From assembly GCF_036417845.1 (NCBI RefSeq), contig NC_089984.1, forward strand, positions 33,019,447 through 33,083,446: a stretch of DNA of 64,000 nt, in the 5' to 3' direction. Origin of the DNA: Apteryx mantelli (Eukaryota > Chordata > Aves > Apterygiformes > Apterygidae). Of the stretch, positions 25,160-39,257 are shown piece after piece. The position numbers and the translations under genes were made by a program. The notes beneath the pieces were generated by a model. That model worked only from the letters and a program-made list of their open reading frames with translations, did no database searches and had not been told where the DNA came from. The first letter of the stretch is position 1; each line of letters begins with the position of its first letter.

Positions 25160-25315
25160 GATTATATCCAGGCCATTTTACAGGTGGAGAATCTAAAAAA
25201 TATAAAGGAGTATTAGTATGGTTTCTGCCCAACACCTAGGAGCAAAGCAGGAATGTGATCTGAACCCGTGAGCCCCCAGTGCCTGGGCCCCGACTTCACC
25301 TAGTAGACCTGGAGG
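25160..25315 (-). mobile_element. MIR-type (CORE-SINE) remnant
   Basis: The plus strand reads CCATTTTACAGGTGGAGAAT, a gap, then AGCAAAGCAGGAATGTGATC and TGAACCCGTGAGCCCCCAGT. The opening 'cattttacagatgaggaa' phrase and the closing 'gaaccc...' phrase match MIR. The centre is poorly preserved. Confidence 0.45.
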
Positions 25316-28300
25316 GCTTGCGGGCTCCTAGGTTCAGGTGGGTGCCCCAACCGTACCCCATCCCATATGGAGAAGAAATTGAGATATCCCCGTTTTCCCC
25401 AGGTAGGCAGGAAAACTTGGGATTTGGATAATATACCAGGCAAATACCCAGGATTCGGTAGATAAGTATTAGGACGTAGGTAAGAATCTAAACACAGTGA
25501 GCATCCCAGTACCACTGACCCAGCAGGACCAGTGCTAACTCTGTGCATGGGCACTGGGGGACCCGGGGTGCATCGAGGATGTGTGCTGAGACATGGCCCG
25601 GTGACACCCCTGTGCTGAACGCTGGTGAGGTCCCCGTGCTGAGCGAGCCAGCCGAGGAGAGCTGTTACCGACCTTGCCCAGCTGAGCATGCTGGCAGGAG
25701 GCAGCGCTATTTATTTCATTTGAATAATACATGACTAATAAGTTAAATAAGAGAAAGTGGAATGAGCTTTCCAGCTAAGCTAAAATGTTTGGTGCTTGGT
25801 TCCTGGGCATTTGGAGTCTCTGGGAAGCTTTGAAGTGGCCCTAATGAACTTGCCAATGTGGATAATGTAAAATACTTTAATAATTAATTTATCAGACAGT
25901 GCTGTCTATGATATATAAACTGAAATGATTAAAGACATGAAACTGTCCGTTCTAAGCTGCTATTTGATCTTAACTAAAATGTTGCAAGTTCTGTTACAAA
26001 GGTATTTCATGAAAGTAGTTCAATATACCTTGCTTTTAATTAAATTGTCATAATTAGTCTATCTTTTATGTTCTTATAATGCTATATTTGCATCAGATGA
26101 AAAAAGAGAGGGGAGAGGTAGGAAGACCTGACAAGTAGCAACCAAAATTGCCTGAGACCAACTTCGCAATGGGACAGAGGCCATTAACTCTTTTGTAATC
26201 TTGATCCACATCAAGTGATCAAGACCAGGAAACGAGCCATAAAAGAAGTCCCATTACCTTATCAACCCTCCTAGACGCATGATACCTTTATTACAGCTGT
26301 AACTCTCATTTCATTCACCTTCTCGTGTTGGGCATATATGACATGGTCGTGGCTCAGTTCACAGCAGGAGCCTGGCTCCAGCACCAGGGCTTTTGAGCGG
26401 CAGCGTCCCACTGGTGGTGTGTGTCTGGATCCTGCTGGGCATTGGGGGGGCTGAAGGACGCGCTCACCTCCGCTCTGCTGGCGTGGGGTTGGGGAAGCGG
26501 GACTGCTCGGCGCTCCCGTTGCCATGGATCCACGCAGCTGCAGCCGCGGCACCGTTTCCAAGCCAAGAAATGTCTCAGGAAGGCTGTGGGGTGTGAGAGG
26601 CGGGGAGGGGGTTAGCTTTCCCTTGGAGCAAGGGGCTAAACGTGCTTTTATGAGGTTGCTCACATGCAGCCCCACAACTGCAGAATAACCCCTGCTATTA
26701 GAGCGGCAGCGCTGGAATTGCCAGGACAACAACTTACCTGCTTGCATTTGTGCTTTGCGGGGGCTGTCTTGCAAACAGTGAAGTTGTTTTACTCGCAGAA
26801 GCTCTCCAGTGAGTTTGGTAGCAGTTAGGCATGTGTGCTAGTTCTGGCAAGGTCAGATCCTGACAGCCTGGAGGCACACGTGTGTGTCCACGTAGGAGAC
26901 AGCAAGCGTTTTGAGTATGGTTTTCTTCCTGTTTCCCCCCTAGAAAATTATCTAGCAACAATTAATACCAGTATTTTTGTAGAAATGAAGCTGCGGTATG
27001 TAACAGCAGCAATGCAGCATGCCAAGGGAAGGAAAGGCCTGAGAACGTTTCAACAGAAAGTTGATCCTGTTTTAAGCTTTCAAACCTGAGTTAAATGGAG
27101 GTTTTAAACACATGTCACAAGCTGCTTTGGATCCGGTTTAAAATAAATTTTGTGTGTTTGGAAACAGTGAAACTGGAAACTGCAACAACAAGTTGTGTGT
27201 TTGGGGGAAAAGATATCAGGGAAAGAAGGAAGGAGCCTATCTAGAGATCTTATCTTTGTCTTTCTTATGAGGACAATTCAGGCAGCCAGCACTGGAAGCT
27301 GATCGCATTTGGGTGGTTCCCAGCAGCTGCATTTGTGCATTTGGAAAGGAAAAGGCGGCAGCAGCAGGTCAGGTAGATATCCAAGTGTATCCACGTCCAC
27401 ACTTTTCACTTAAATAACAGATGTTAGGACTTCACTTCTAAACTTTTAATGACAAGGATGAAAATGAAATGTTTGCCAAGTTCTCTGCCCGGCTCTGTTT
27501 CCACACACAACAGTGCAAACGCATCCCTGCTCACCTGCGCTCAGCCTTTTGCAAGTTAAATATGTGCTCCATGGCCATTTCCAAGACTTCTTAGTTTTCC
27601 TGTCTGCCACAGGAGGAGAAAAGATGGGAAAAGTCTAGATATAATGCATGAATCATCTTTTAAAAAGAGACCACAGTGGTCACTGGTGCCATACTAAGCT
27701 CTTTTAGGAGATCATTTGTTCAGCAAGCATAAAGCTTACTGATGCTAAGGAAGAGAGAGCACACACACCCGTTGCCCACCAAGCATTCAGGGGTGCGGGA
27801 GGGACGTAGGCGTATTATTAAAGGCAGGGGCCCTGAATGCAGGCTGTCAGTGTGAGGATACCAGATTTTGTTAGTTTTGCTTCTGGAGTAGATAAGGAAA
27901 CTTTGTGTAATAAAAATGCTTCCCGGGTATCAGGCCAAAATGCATGCATGCAGGTTACTGAACCCAGTTAGCCTGGGCGCTAACAAAGATTTTGAGGAAG
28001 AAAAGCATCGTATTGACTGAATAGAAGTCTCTGTTGCACAGTAAGCATGATTTCATATTTAAAAAATAAAGGCAATATATCCAATTCATCAGGTTATACT
28101 TCCTTAACAGCAGTAAGTTTTATGCTTCTGTGGAAGTGGTGATGGACAAACAGATGGACAAATTGCACAACCTGTGAAGCCTCATTTCCTTAGGAAACAC
28201 GTATTTAATTTTGCATTGTCAGGCCTTCAAGATGCATCTCAAATTGACAGCGAAGGACCGGACATAGATTTTGTTTATAGTTAACATTAGCAGTACAGTA

Positions 28301-30396
28301 GGGATTTACTTGTATTATATATAAACTCGACGAAGCCACAGAGAAATTCAGTGGCAGAGGCTATAGATCTCTTGATTCCCGTTCCAGCAATCAGAACATG
28401 TCTTCTCTCACACTAGGGATCAATTGATGTAACTTCAGAGAAATTAAAGACCACATTTTACAAATGCCGACTCCAACCTGAAGTCACAGCCTTTGTGAGC
28501 AAGGCCCATTCAGCTAAGGAAAAGTCACTTGGGCCTGAATTTGCTGAAATAATTTGGCATATTGTGCTGTGCAATATATTAAATGAATCACAGGACAAGA
28601 AACAGATGTTTGTTCTAGTGGGTGCAGGAGTCCAGGCACAAAGTATTGGGTTACTGTCCGTCTCAGATAACAGGACAAAGTGGAAAAGTTGGTATTAAAC
28701 GTTCTACACATGTCCCATGTAGAAACTGTAAACCTTAGAAATGTAGCCCAGGTCCCACAACTGGCCTTATGGAGTGAACCCCCATGCTCACCTGGCAAGC
28801 ACTCCCGGGCGGTGGTCAGTGTTTAGCACACAAACCTGAGCACGATGAGAGCACACATCTTTCTAAAACAGATAAAATAAATGATGAGGGACACAGTGAA
28901 CAGCTCCAGTGAGCGAGCAGGAGCAGAGAGCAGACGCTGGGAAAGAGGTTGTAGCCCTGCTTTGGACATTGACTTTTGAGAGACGGAGAGGGAGTCTGCA
29001 GTGCTGGAAACCCCATCGCTGTGGAGGCAGCGGCAGCATGGCGAGAGCACGGGACGGGGAGCTGCAATCCTCATGCTGCCGCTGGCTCCCCGAATGACCT
29101 CAGACAACTCAGTGGGTGCCTCTGCTTCTCCTCCCACTCCTGCTTTGCCTCGACTGTTTAAACCATAAACTCCTCTGGTCCGGGACGGCCTCTCCCTGCA
29201 GGTTCGTGCAGAACTCGGTGCCTTAGGCTCCCCATTTTATTGCAAACTCTGCTTCCTCAGTCCTGGAAAGCAGTCTGAGGCCAGATCCCCAGGAAACGCC
29301 CCTCTCTCTGAAATCTGACATTCCTGCTACCTGGAATTATTTTCTTTAGCTTGGCAATAATTTTCAAAAATGAAAGGCACCATTTTTACTTTTTAAAATC
29401 TGTGTAAACAAACTGACCTTCACTTAGGCAGAGATCTGCCTCCTTCCATATCTCATCGAATGCAGTATCATAGTCAGTGCTTCCTGGCTGCAGGAGCCGG
29501 GAGCTTTATTCCTAAAGGAAGAAAGAGCTGCTGCTTCTTTCCTGTTGCTGTTTGCATCCCTCGCTGCACTTGAAATATGCTGTATCCTGAGTTATTCTTA
29601 AACAAGCTTTCCCATTGTTCGATTTGCTGGTTATGAATTCTGTCCCTTTGAAGAAATATGACCTGCGTTATGGAAGAGTGAGAATGATATTCAGTCTGCA
29701 CGAGATACTCATCGCAGTGACATACAGGAAAAGGATGAGTACTTTACACTATCGCCATGAATGAAGTACAGGAAGGAGGTGCTACAGGGCAGAGGACAAG
29801 CTTCTGGGAAACCTCCACACTTCCTGATGCTACGCCGGCTCAATTTATACTCCTAGCTGTGCACTTCCATTGAATAAATATGTTTCTGGTTTATTAAAGG
29901 GCTTCTCTGGCGCTGATGCTGCAATATATATGCCTTGCCTCCACTAGGATTTTTTTTAAGATCTAAAATCAGTGATTCAGACCTACTTGTAAGACATCAG
30001 TGACATTTGTGTCATGACGATCTGTGCTGGACAGGGCTGGATGACACGGGGACAATCATCGGTCCCCTGGAGGTCTGGCCACTCTAGCTCTGCTCCTCTG
30101 CTCCCATCCCTATCGTTAGCTGAGCATTAGCTGGAGCAGGAGACAAGGCTGATGCTGATACAGACCAAAGCACCACTCTCTGCGGCCTGCAGCCTCCCTC
30201 CAGGACACAGCGAGCAGCTGTGGAGGGTGCCTTTCCCTGGAGGAAGAGCAGAGGAGGGCTGCTACCATTTGCAGAAAGGAAGAAGAAGGAGAAACAACCC
30301 CAGCCAGGATTCACATAATATAGCTGCAGCTCTGCCAGGAAACAGACTGTAAAAGTTCCTGTATTTAAAGCTGAGAGATGAGTTTTATTGTTAGAA

Positions 30397-30410
30397 GTTG
30401 TTATAGCAAC
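30397..30410. promoter_or_regulatory. X-box-like motif (RFX family), weaker copy
   Basis: GTTGTTATAGCAAC matches the RFX X-box ideal GTTGCCATGGCAAC at 11 of 14 positions by my count, with an intact AGCAAC half-site. It lies 98 bp from a stronger copy. Confidence 0.3.
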
Positions 30411-30494
30411 CCGATGTGCTGGGGAGCAATACATGCGAGGCGCATTGTAACAGACTCTGACAAGTTCAAGGCTATTGCCTTGCTGCTAAATCTT

Positions 30495-30508
30495 GTTGCC
30501 AAGGCAAT
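30495..30508. promoter_or_regulatory. X-box-like motif (RFX family), stronger copy
   Basis: GTTGCCAAGGCAAT matches the palindromic RFX ideal at 12 of 14 positions. Its left neighbour ATTGCCTTG (30474-30482) is the exact reverse complement of CAAGGCAAT (30500-30508), so part of the site is present twice in inverted order. Confidence 0.4.
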
Positions 30509-33500
30509 GCAACATAAGGCAAGTGCCTCCAGAAATGAATACTGCTGACAGCTCATGCCAGCAGGCTCTATCTGATTAAAAAGGAACTTTTAAAAGTAAT
30601 GTTAACTTAAGCAGTACAGCAGCAGAACAAGAGAAAGGGGAACAGAGATGGAGAGAGGAATCCCAAGGAGAGCCAGTGGGTTAAGGTCAAGCAACAGGTA
30701 AAGTAAAATGTTTGATTTGAAAGCACTGTGGCTGATCAGAACATCTTGGCCTGTAATGCAAAAAGGGCACCACATTTTTGGAGGAAGTAGGAAAATCATA
30801 AAATCCTCATTTTTTGCATTTGTTTAACTCAGGCAGAACTGCTGCAACTTGAATGGGAGCTTTGGCTTTTTCCCAATGGTGTTGACAGTAAAAATTGTTT
30901 TCTCGGTAAATTTGTTCTGTGACATGGGTACTGTTGCTGCTGTAGTAAAAGCCATGAAATAGCCCTGTTAACTTTCAATTTGTATTCATTTACAGCCTTT
31001 TTAGCCATGCTTCATGGCAAGATGTTAGCTAGTGAAGAGCTGAGGCTGAAAGCTAGCTACACTTTCCTGACTGCGATTCACTGTTAAATGTTGACAGAGT
31101 GCTCTGAGCTGAAGAAAGAGTACTACCACAAGGACCACAAAGTCAAAACAGGTGAACAATGCAAAACAAATCAGGTACATAAGATTAAGTTAATCTCAAC
31201 TACCAATATGATATTTTGATATGTATTATTTGATACTAGGACACTAAAATGCAAGTACTTCCATGTACCTCAAATAGATACACAGTGATCTCAGATGAAC
31301 ATGTTGACTTACTGATTTGTAAGAGCATAATATTTCTTAAATGATTGCCATAGCAGTATTGTGTTCCATTCTTACTTACATCCACACATCTTCCATTCTC
31401 ATGGAATATCAATAGCTAAAAATGACCTCATGTTTTCTTGTTCAAGGACTATTTCAGCACATGCATCTTGCAGTACAACAGCAACGTAAGGTGATACACC
31501 TGAAACCACCAAATGGCCCATGGCAGAGTTTGTTCTCCTAGAACCTACTATGAGTTGTGGAAAAGACATTAGATCTGCAAGCATGGGAAACTAAGAAATG
31601 GGAAGAGATTTGTCAGTTGTGCCAGAGGTTTTTTGTGTGAGATTATGTGCAGAGCCATCTCTTTTGACTTTCATAAAAATAAGGCTTTTAATTAACTATG
31701 GAATGTTTTTCTACTAATTTCAAGTTCTTAAACGGTGGTCCAGGAAGCACTTGCTGGTGATCAGCAGACAGGTGGCTGGTCATATGTTTGTAACCATCAT
31801 TTGCTTTTCAGCAGCTAAATCATATTCAAAGAAGCTAACAACATGTTTATACCTTACTACTATTACTGTTATTTTTCCACAGTTGCCATGTCTAGCTGTA
31901 AGATATTCTAGGATCAGAAAGAAGAGAAAACCTGGTTCAGGCAACTGTGAAGGGAATAAGACAGTGCACAAGAGGATGCTTTTATTAGAAGACTGTCCAT
32001 TGTATAAAGAAACGTGAGAATGCTAGAGCCAGGCATTAGCATTTTTCTGAATAAGAAAACAGAAGGAAACTATTTTTAGTCTGAGTTGAATTTCTCTGCT
32101 GGTGATTTCACACATAGTATTTACTTCTTAATATATCCAGGAGAAGGTTTAAAAGCCATCCGGAATATCCTTTCTTTTTATGAAGAGATGCACACATTGA
32201 AGTCCTTGGCTAGTAAAAAGGCAAAACCATATGGGCAGGACACGCAGCTACACAAACACTTACTTGGTCTGCAGGATCCCAGAGCATTTCCAAGACCTGG
32301 CTCTCCGAGCTGCAGATCCCATCTGCCCCTGATGCCTGTGACAGTAGGACCCTTCTAGGAGGGTTTCTGGGCCATCTTTACCACCCAACGTCTGCCGTGT
32401 GATGTCTTCTCCAGGACAGATGGGATGCATAGGGGGAGCTCACCCCCCCCCAGAGGTAACCACGGCTGAATTGCACTGCAGCTAAGTGCACCTTGGCACA
32501 TGCTCTGAAACACGGGGCACAACCAAAGGGCCCCCCCTGCTTTCTTCAGCCTCCTACCCCTCTCCCCACCGTGCATCCCTTTAGTCTCCCAAGAGCCAGC
32601 GCCAGAGAGCAGGGAAGTAACACGGGGCTTGGACAGTGTGCCATCAAGATAGCTACTGATAGCAGAGTAGACAGAGTTATTTCCAGAATGATTAATTCTG
32701 TTACCACATGCTGAAGCTTAAAGCTTAGCGTAAGCTTTAAAGGAATGGATTTTGATGTAAAAAGTGAATAAATGAGACAACTGTCAGAACAACGAGTGGG
32801 CAAGCAGAGATACTTAGCAGAGGACATGCAAAGCACTCAGCGCTGGCCAAGTTTCACTGAAGCTCGCGGTAGAATTCCCATTGCCCTCCAGGCTGCAGAA
32901 ATAGCCTAGCAACGGTGTGTGGTACAGACGCACCCGAAGTGGCCCACAGCAGGCTGCTTCCACAGCCAAAAAGCCACAGAGCGTTTAGCCTGGGCACAGC
33001 CAGGCTAACACACCTGGAAAGGCCCAGGAGCCGGCCCGGCTCCCTCCCATGGCTCCCCCGAGCCACCCGGCACAGCCCCGGAGCCTGTTCGGGGCAGCTG
33101 TGTGCTGCCCTTCACTGTAGATACCTTGAATGCTTGCAAGAGTACCAGTTCAAGAGCTCATCCTATTACTGAATAAAAAATATGTCTTAAAAGGGCCATC
33201 ATGACTACACCATCTTCTTATAATCCCTTTATCTTGCCTACTCTGGCATTCTCAAATGTAATAATTGAAAACCTGCTGCTAATTTTTAAAAGTCAGCTTT
33301 AACCTACTGTAGGCAACTCCCAGAAGGACAGTATTTTGGGTAATCAGTTATATAAGTGATCATATTTAGCATTTTTCTGGGTTTTTACTCCTGACACTTT
33401 TCCCAGAGGACTCTGGAGCAGGTAAACAAAATCTGGTAATAGCTGTACAATATTCTCTTCCCTGATTCCTTTCTTTTAACCTCATTAGTCATCATGTCTG

Positions 33501-36500
33501 GTTATTCTGCTAAAAATACCAAATTGTATGGGCAGTTTTTATTTCCTTTCTGAAAGTATTTTCCTCTCTTTCTTATATGAGACATTTTGAAACTAGATGT
33601 TTCTAATGGATCCACCAAAACTTGGGGGATTTTGTTACATTATATCTGCCTCTGAAAAGAAGTCAAATGCTCAGCGTGTTTCTCCGTAGTAGCTAATTCA
33701 ACTTGGACTGCACCACATGATCCCCTTTTCCAGTCTTTCCTTATGGCCTCTGAGGAATGTTGCATTGGCTGCGAGGGAATTACTAGGTCTTGGCAAGACA
33801 TGTTAATATCCTCGCAAAGACTTGTTAGGGACCGAGACATCAGCCTCCAACTATTTCCTCTGATAAAGCAGAGCATTCACAGTAGTTCGTTAGTCTTGAA
33901 TCAACAGATTGACCTGGATTGATAGAAATGAAAGTTCCACACAAAATAAGATGGCTCTGAAAATATAGCTAGCTGGTATTGCCTGACCGACGGGGAACTT
34001 CGAAACAGAAGTATAAAGTGTCAGATAGCATTAGAGAAATCAGTGGCTCACGGCACTTCAGTCCAGGGTTGGGAAAACGAACACACAAGTGGAAGACAGG
34101 TCATGAATTACGGCATCACCTGCTGCATTAGGATTTGAAAGACAAACTAAGTACTTCAGTACTTCTGAAAACTTGGACTCTCATATGTGGCGATGCAAAT
34201 TCAGTGGAAATGTTTCTTACCAAAGACCTGCCCATGTTCATACACAGAGTTTGTAGCAGAGATGAAATACAGTCCCAGTTTATTATATCTATCCCTTTTT
34301 TTAACACTCAAGGTTATTAGCATTCAAAATTACACTGATAATCCTTGAAAGCACCAGAGAGTGAGTATCATATCTGCAGCTGGATCTCTTTGCTAGGAAA
34401 CTAGTTACACAACATGGAAAGTATTTTTGCTATCTTGTTTTGAATCACTGATAACAACGTCCCAAGTGAAGGGACTGTATTGTTCATGCATCAGACGGGG
34501 AGGAATCACTTCTGCAGCCCCAGCCTGTTGCCATCCCAAGTCTCTGTCCGCACAGCAGAGTGGCAAGTTCTGAGTTACAGGTTTGGTAAATCAGGAGTAG
34601 CATGCTGACACTGATCTGAATTTCAGAGCCTAACTCAGAGGCAATGTAAGTGAGACGTTTCCCTGAGGGTTTGCTGTGAGCGGCAGCAATGCCACCCCAG
34701 GGCCCCGGCGGCTGGAGGCATACGTGCCAGGTAAGGGTATCCATCAGACGCTCAGAAATTCCCAGCTGAGTCAAGGCCCCTTTTCTTGGCTACATGCTGG
34801 CCTCTTTACACCTCTGGTGTTGTAAAGGGAAGTGAAACAGCCGGTTCTCATGTAAATGTTCAACAGCTTTGAAAAGCCCACAGATTGTAGAAAAAGGAGA
34901 AGGGCTGCAAAGTCTGGAGCTGATTTCATATCTGAAAGTCAGACAGGATGCTGGATCTGTCATTGTAGTTTGGTTTGACAAAGGGCCAACTCCAACACCA
35001 CGATTCCCATCTGCTTTAATGTCAGCTGAACAGTTGCATGCCATTGTCCTATCCTTCACCATCCAAGACCTATACCAAAGACTAAAGACTCTCCAACTTT
35101 GAGGAGTGGCATCTCAAATTGCAGTCTTGTACAATGCCATTTGGTGTCACCCTGCATCATATGTTTGACACTGGGATCTAAATCAAGAGCTCAGTCCAGC
35201 AGGTGAACAAGGACATGTCCCATTCCAGTGGATCTCGCTTGGGCTGTGTATATCCATAGTTAGGCACTTGTTTAAATAACTCATTAAAGCCATGCTCAAA
35301 TGTTGAGAAGTGTCCCAGTAGAAAGACAGGGAACTGGCTCAATCAAGCATGCACAACTGGATGTGTTCAAGACATCTAAAGGGTAATCCTGTGTGTACAT
35401 ACCACAAATCCACAACATAACTCACTGTCCTGCTTGGCAGAACAGTGTTATTGCCTCTTGGGAAACAAACATTTTTGATCAAAGACTACCCCGTAAAATA
35501 AATAATCAAACAAAACTAATGTGTGTCTATGTGTATATATATAGTTCACATGGATTTATATGATGTGTTGCATATGTTAATGTCAGTTCATGTTAGGGTG
35601 TAGAAACTGATGGGGAATTTGTAGCTACATTGAAACAATGGGAATTTTCCTGTGAACTTTAGCATGGCAAAGAGACTATTCTCCGAGACTGTAAAAGACT
35701 TCTTGTGAAACAAGCTAATTATACATTAGCCAGACCTTATTACAAATAAGTATAGGCATGTTTTTTGTTTTTACTAATGACATTAATGTCTTTTCTGATC
35801 ATTTGCAGAACTACAGGGGGCCAGATACTTAATTTGTACTAACGCATCTCCCACCCTGCTGAACTCTAGGCAACTGTGTTGACGTTTGCTTTGTTTTCAC
35901 CATCTCTTTTCAGACAACCCAAGGCCTGTTTTTTGCACAGTAGTCTGAGCTTCCTCTTCTGCCATGTAACACTTCAACATTTTTAGAACTTTTGTCAATC
36001 TGTGTGTTGTTTTGTAGTATATAAGCAGTCCCACATAAAATTACATATTATTGCTGTTAAAGAGGATTTGTGTTTTCCCTCCTCCACACTTTCCTTATCT
36101 CCCTTAGTGAAACAGCTGTAACACTGAAGTCTGCTGTGCAGATTCATTTCTTTCCCCACTGGAGTCCAAGAGAGTTCAGATACCCCCGGTTAAAACCACT
36201 GACTTGGCAATTTATGGTACATCAACAGTATGAAAAGAGACAAACTTAGAGCTGGTTAAAACGTTCTGAAAAATGGCCTGGATTTGCTGGGCAAAGACAG
36301 GCAAAGAGTTTTCTCTCGCACACTATGCACATACCTCTGTGATTGATTTGTTTTGTTTTGAGTTTCCACAGTCTGTTTGCACAGACCTGACCATCGGGCA
36401 ACGCTGTCCTTCTCTGCTTCCTGGCTGAGAACAAAATGAAACAGTCAGCAGAAGCAAGCTGATGTCCTTTACTATGGAAAGCACTGACCACAATTTGTCC

Positions 36501-36524
36501 CGCCAGGGAAATCAGTGCTTTAAG

Positions 36525-36575
36525 TATATGAGTAATCCACTGACTTCATAGGAATATCTTTGGATGGATTTTTTG
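36525..36575. repeat. Old LINE-like motif, weak
   Basis: TGAGTAATCCACTGACTTCA then TAGGAATATC resembles the phrase 'gtaatcccattgacttcaatgggactac'. It is short and diverged. Confidence 0.25.
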
Positions 36576-37974
36576 AGCCTGCTCTCAGTGACTGCAGCGA
36601 CAAAAGCTACATTATACCGAGCGCGCGCTGACGCTCTCGGCAGAGCCAGAGCTCAGCGTCCAGCCTGTTGACCCGTCCTGCGCTTGGGGGAATCCTGCCG
36701 GCAAATCTCGCAGCCTCCCGCGCAGGGGGACCCAGCTCCTGCACCCTTGGCTTTCAATCAGCTGAAAGGAGGCCATCCAAACGCTGGGAATATACTCAGA
36801 AAATACATATGAGGTCATTCCCAAGAGTCTGCTTAGGTATTTGGGGCCCTTGACATTGAGACGAGCTAAAATCTTACGTGTGAAGAATGATATTTAAAGG
36901 GAAAGTGGAACTCTTTTTGTAGTACATTGGCAGCGTGTTAATCTTCAAATGGTAAATGATTAACCTCGCTACAATTTGTTTATCCTTGTTAGAGATCATG
37001 CTAGCATATGGTCTTGAATCTTATTTGCTTCAAAAGGGGGGCATCGGGAGTATCAGTTACTGATATGGAATCAGAAATCAAACATTATTTCTGAATTACT
37101 ATTTTTTATGCATATTAACAAATTTGAGGCTGATTTCATGTCTGTGCTGTCGTACCGTGTGATTCATCACACATGAAAAGTAATGGTTTGCCAAAGGGTC
37201 CTGAATTTGACCTTATGCTCTCAGCTTCAGAACTCCTGTCCAGGAGGAGATTACACCACACGTTCCCTTGCGGATCCAGTTAGAACAACGAGTACAACGC
37301 GGAGAGGCTCATCACCGCCGAGGACAGAGGGTGGCTCCAGCTTCGTCTTGGGTCCAATTTGTCTTGAGATAATGAAGAAAGGGGAAGCTTACGCCAGAGT
37401 CCAGTACAAGCAGAGATGGTTGCGAGGCCTGAATCCACACACATTCCCCCATGCAGCCCGTGACCTTACGCTATGCTACTTCCCTGCTCCTCTCCCCGCA
37501 CCGGCGTACAAACGCAGCTACAACGGACTTCCCAGCCGGTGCGGGTCTGGCGACAGCACACCCAGATAAGGGTGGTGGTTTAGCTTCAAGTCGCAGCTAA
37601 CACGCTAACAAAGAATTCTTGATTTTTTGTTGAACCAATGTAAACCTTTTGCCTGAGTTCAGATGATGCTGAGCTGATAACCGTGGATTTCTTGCCGCAA
37701 AAGGATGTACTGTGCTCCAAATGCATCATCAGAATTATAGATTAGACATGTCTTTTTAAAAATGTTCTCTGAAAGTGATTTTTTTTCCAAAAATAACTTG
37801 TATTTTGCTCATATTAGAAGAGCAGGATGTTCTTTCCTGACCTGAAGGGATAAGGAGGAAATGAGAACTATGTTTTTTTAATATGATACGAGCTACTATT
37901 TTTCTGGACTAGTGTTGCGAATCTTTATTCCCCACCCCACCAGCCCCAGCATCAGCATTTTACTCCTCACAGAC

Positions 37975-38065
37975 TTCATTTTCCTTCCATCCATGCTGAT
38001 GTTACGCCAGTGAAGTTCTCCTTGATTTCAAAGGGATTCCTCCACATTTACACCTCTCCGACCCT
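37975..38065. repeat. Old LINE-like motif (spaced 'ttgactt-ttacac' phrase)
   Basis: GCCAGTGAAGTTCTCCTTGA, TTTCAAAGGGATTCCTCC and ACATTTACACC resemble a phrase common in old sauropsid CR1/L3-type repeats (tac-acc-agtg / ccattgacttcaatgg / gatttacac). The family is not certain. Confidence 0.35.
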
Positions 38066-39257
38066 AAGGCAGCATATATTAGAAGTGAAGCAACCTACAA
38101 TGAATGCTGACTATTTCAAATCCCATTTCAAATGAGTCAAAGGCAGTTGACAGGCTCTAGTGGGGGCAGAAAGCATCCTTTCCTGTCCTCTGGGGTTGAA
38201 GGAAAGAGACTCCGCTTTGGAGGAAATGTGAACGTAACGAACTGTACATTTGTGTTCCATTGTATTAAAGTCTGACAGGAAACACTCAGGGTTCGATTCA
38301 GGAAAAAGTAAATAGTATTCCTTTATAACACTCCTATAGCCCCCAATTATCCTGCAGTATTTGACTAGCTCCCTGCCTCTAATGCATATATTCTCACAGA
38401 TCTCTCCAGAAGACCAGAAGGAAATGTGGCCACAGGGGAGCGGGGGCGGCATGGGAAGAAATTGTGCTGCCATTTCCAGCCAAGGGCCCTCCTAAGTGAC
38501 AGCATAAAGCCAGCAGCTCTCTCTCTTTCCAACCAAAGGGACTCCAGAGCAGCTGCCTTTATTGACTTCCACCATGGCGTTTGTTACGGGAAGAGGGACA
38601 TTTCTTCAAATATGGAGGCCTCAAACTGTTTGGGATTTCATAAAAGAAAAAGCAAAGCCCTGAACTCTGCCAGCGTGCTGGGAAGCAGGAGAGCTGAATA
38701 GTAACGGTCTTATTGTGAAACTTTCTCAAGAAAGAAGCTGCAAATACTGAACTTGGTCTAATTTCTGAGCAGCCTCCTCCACGAGAGCAGTCTCCAGCCA
38801 CTGCTCCCGTGGCAATGAACCGATCGCTGTAACAAGGTCTCCTGCCACGTGCAAGGGGCCTCAGCAGGCACCTTGACTAGGGCTTCACCCTGGAGCAGTG
38901 GAGAAAAGCGTCCAGGTCCCAGCATTTAGAAAACGTGAGCTCACCTGTCTAAGAGAAGCTGAAGTGGTCTGTAGCGGTTCAGCGCTCGCCCCTGGAAACA
39001 CCTTTCCTGGCCCCCGAAGGAGCCTGCCTCGCTGTGGCCGTCGGAGGTGCCGCCAGCGGCTCGGGGGGCTGTTAAGGTCCTTTGCACATGGAGAACATAC
39101 AGTGCCGTTAGTGCTTGGCATTTTTGCCATACAGCTCTCAAAGCTGCAATGATTGCAAAAGAAAGCAAAAACCCCCACGCAACCCAGAAGAGATGGACTG
39201 AGGACATAATGCCCTTGATTGAGAAAAGAGGCACCCAGGAAGCCTTATAGTATGTCC

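Noticed and set aside
37183-37569. 128-codon plus-strand frame in the intergenic gap
   Set aside because: The longest frame in this part, but no family resemblance or supporting splice signals. I treat it as chance.
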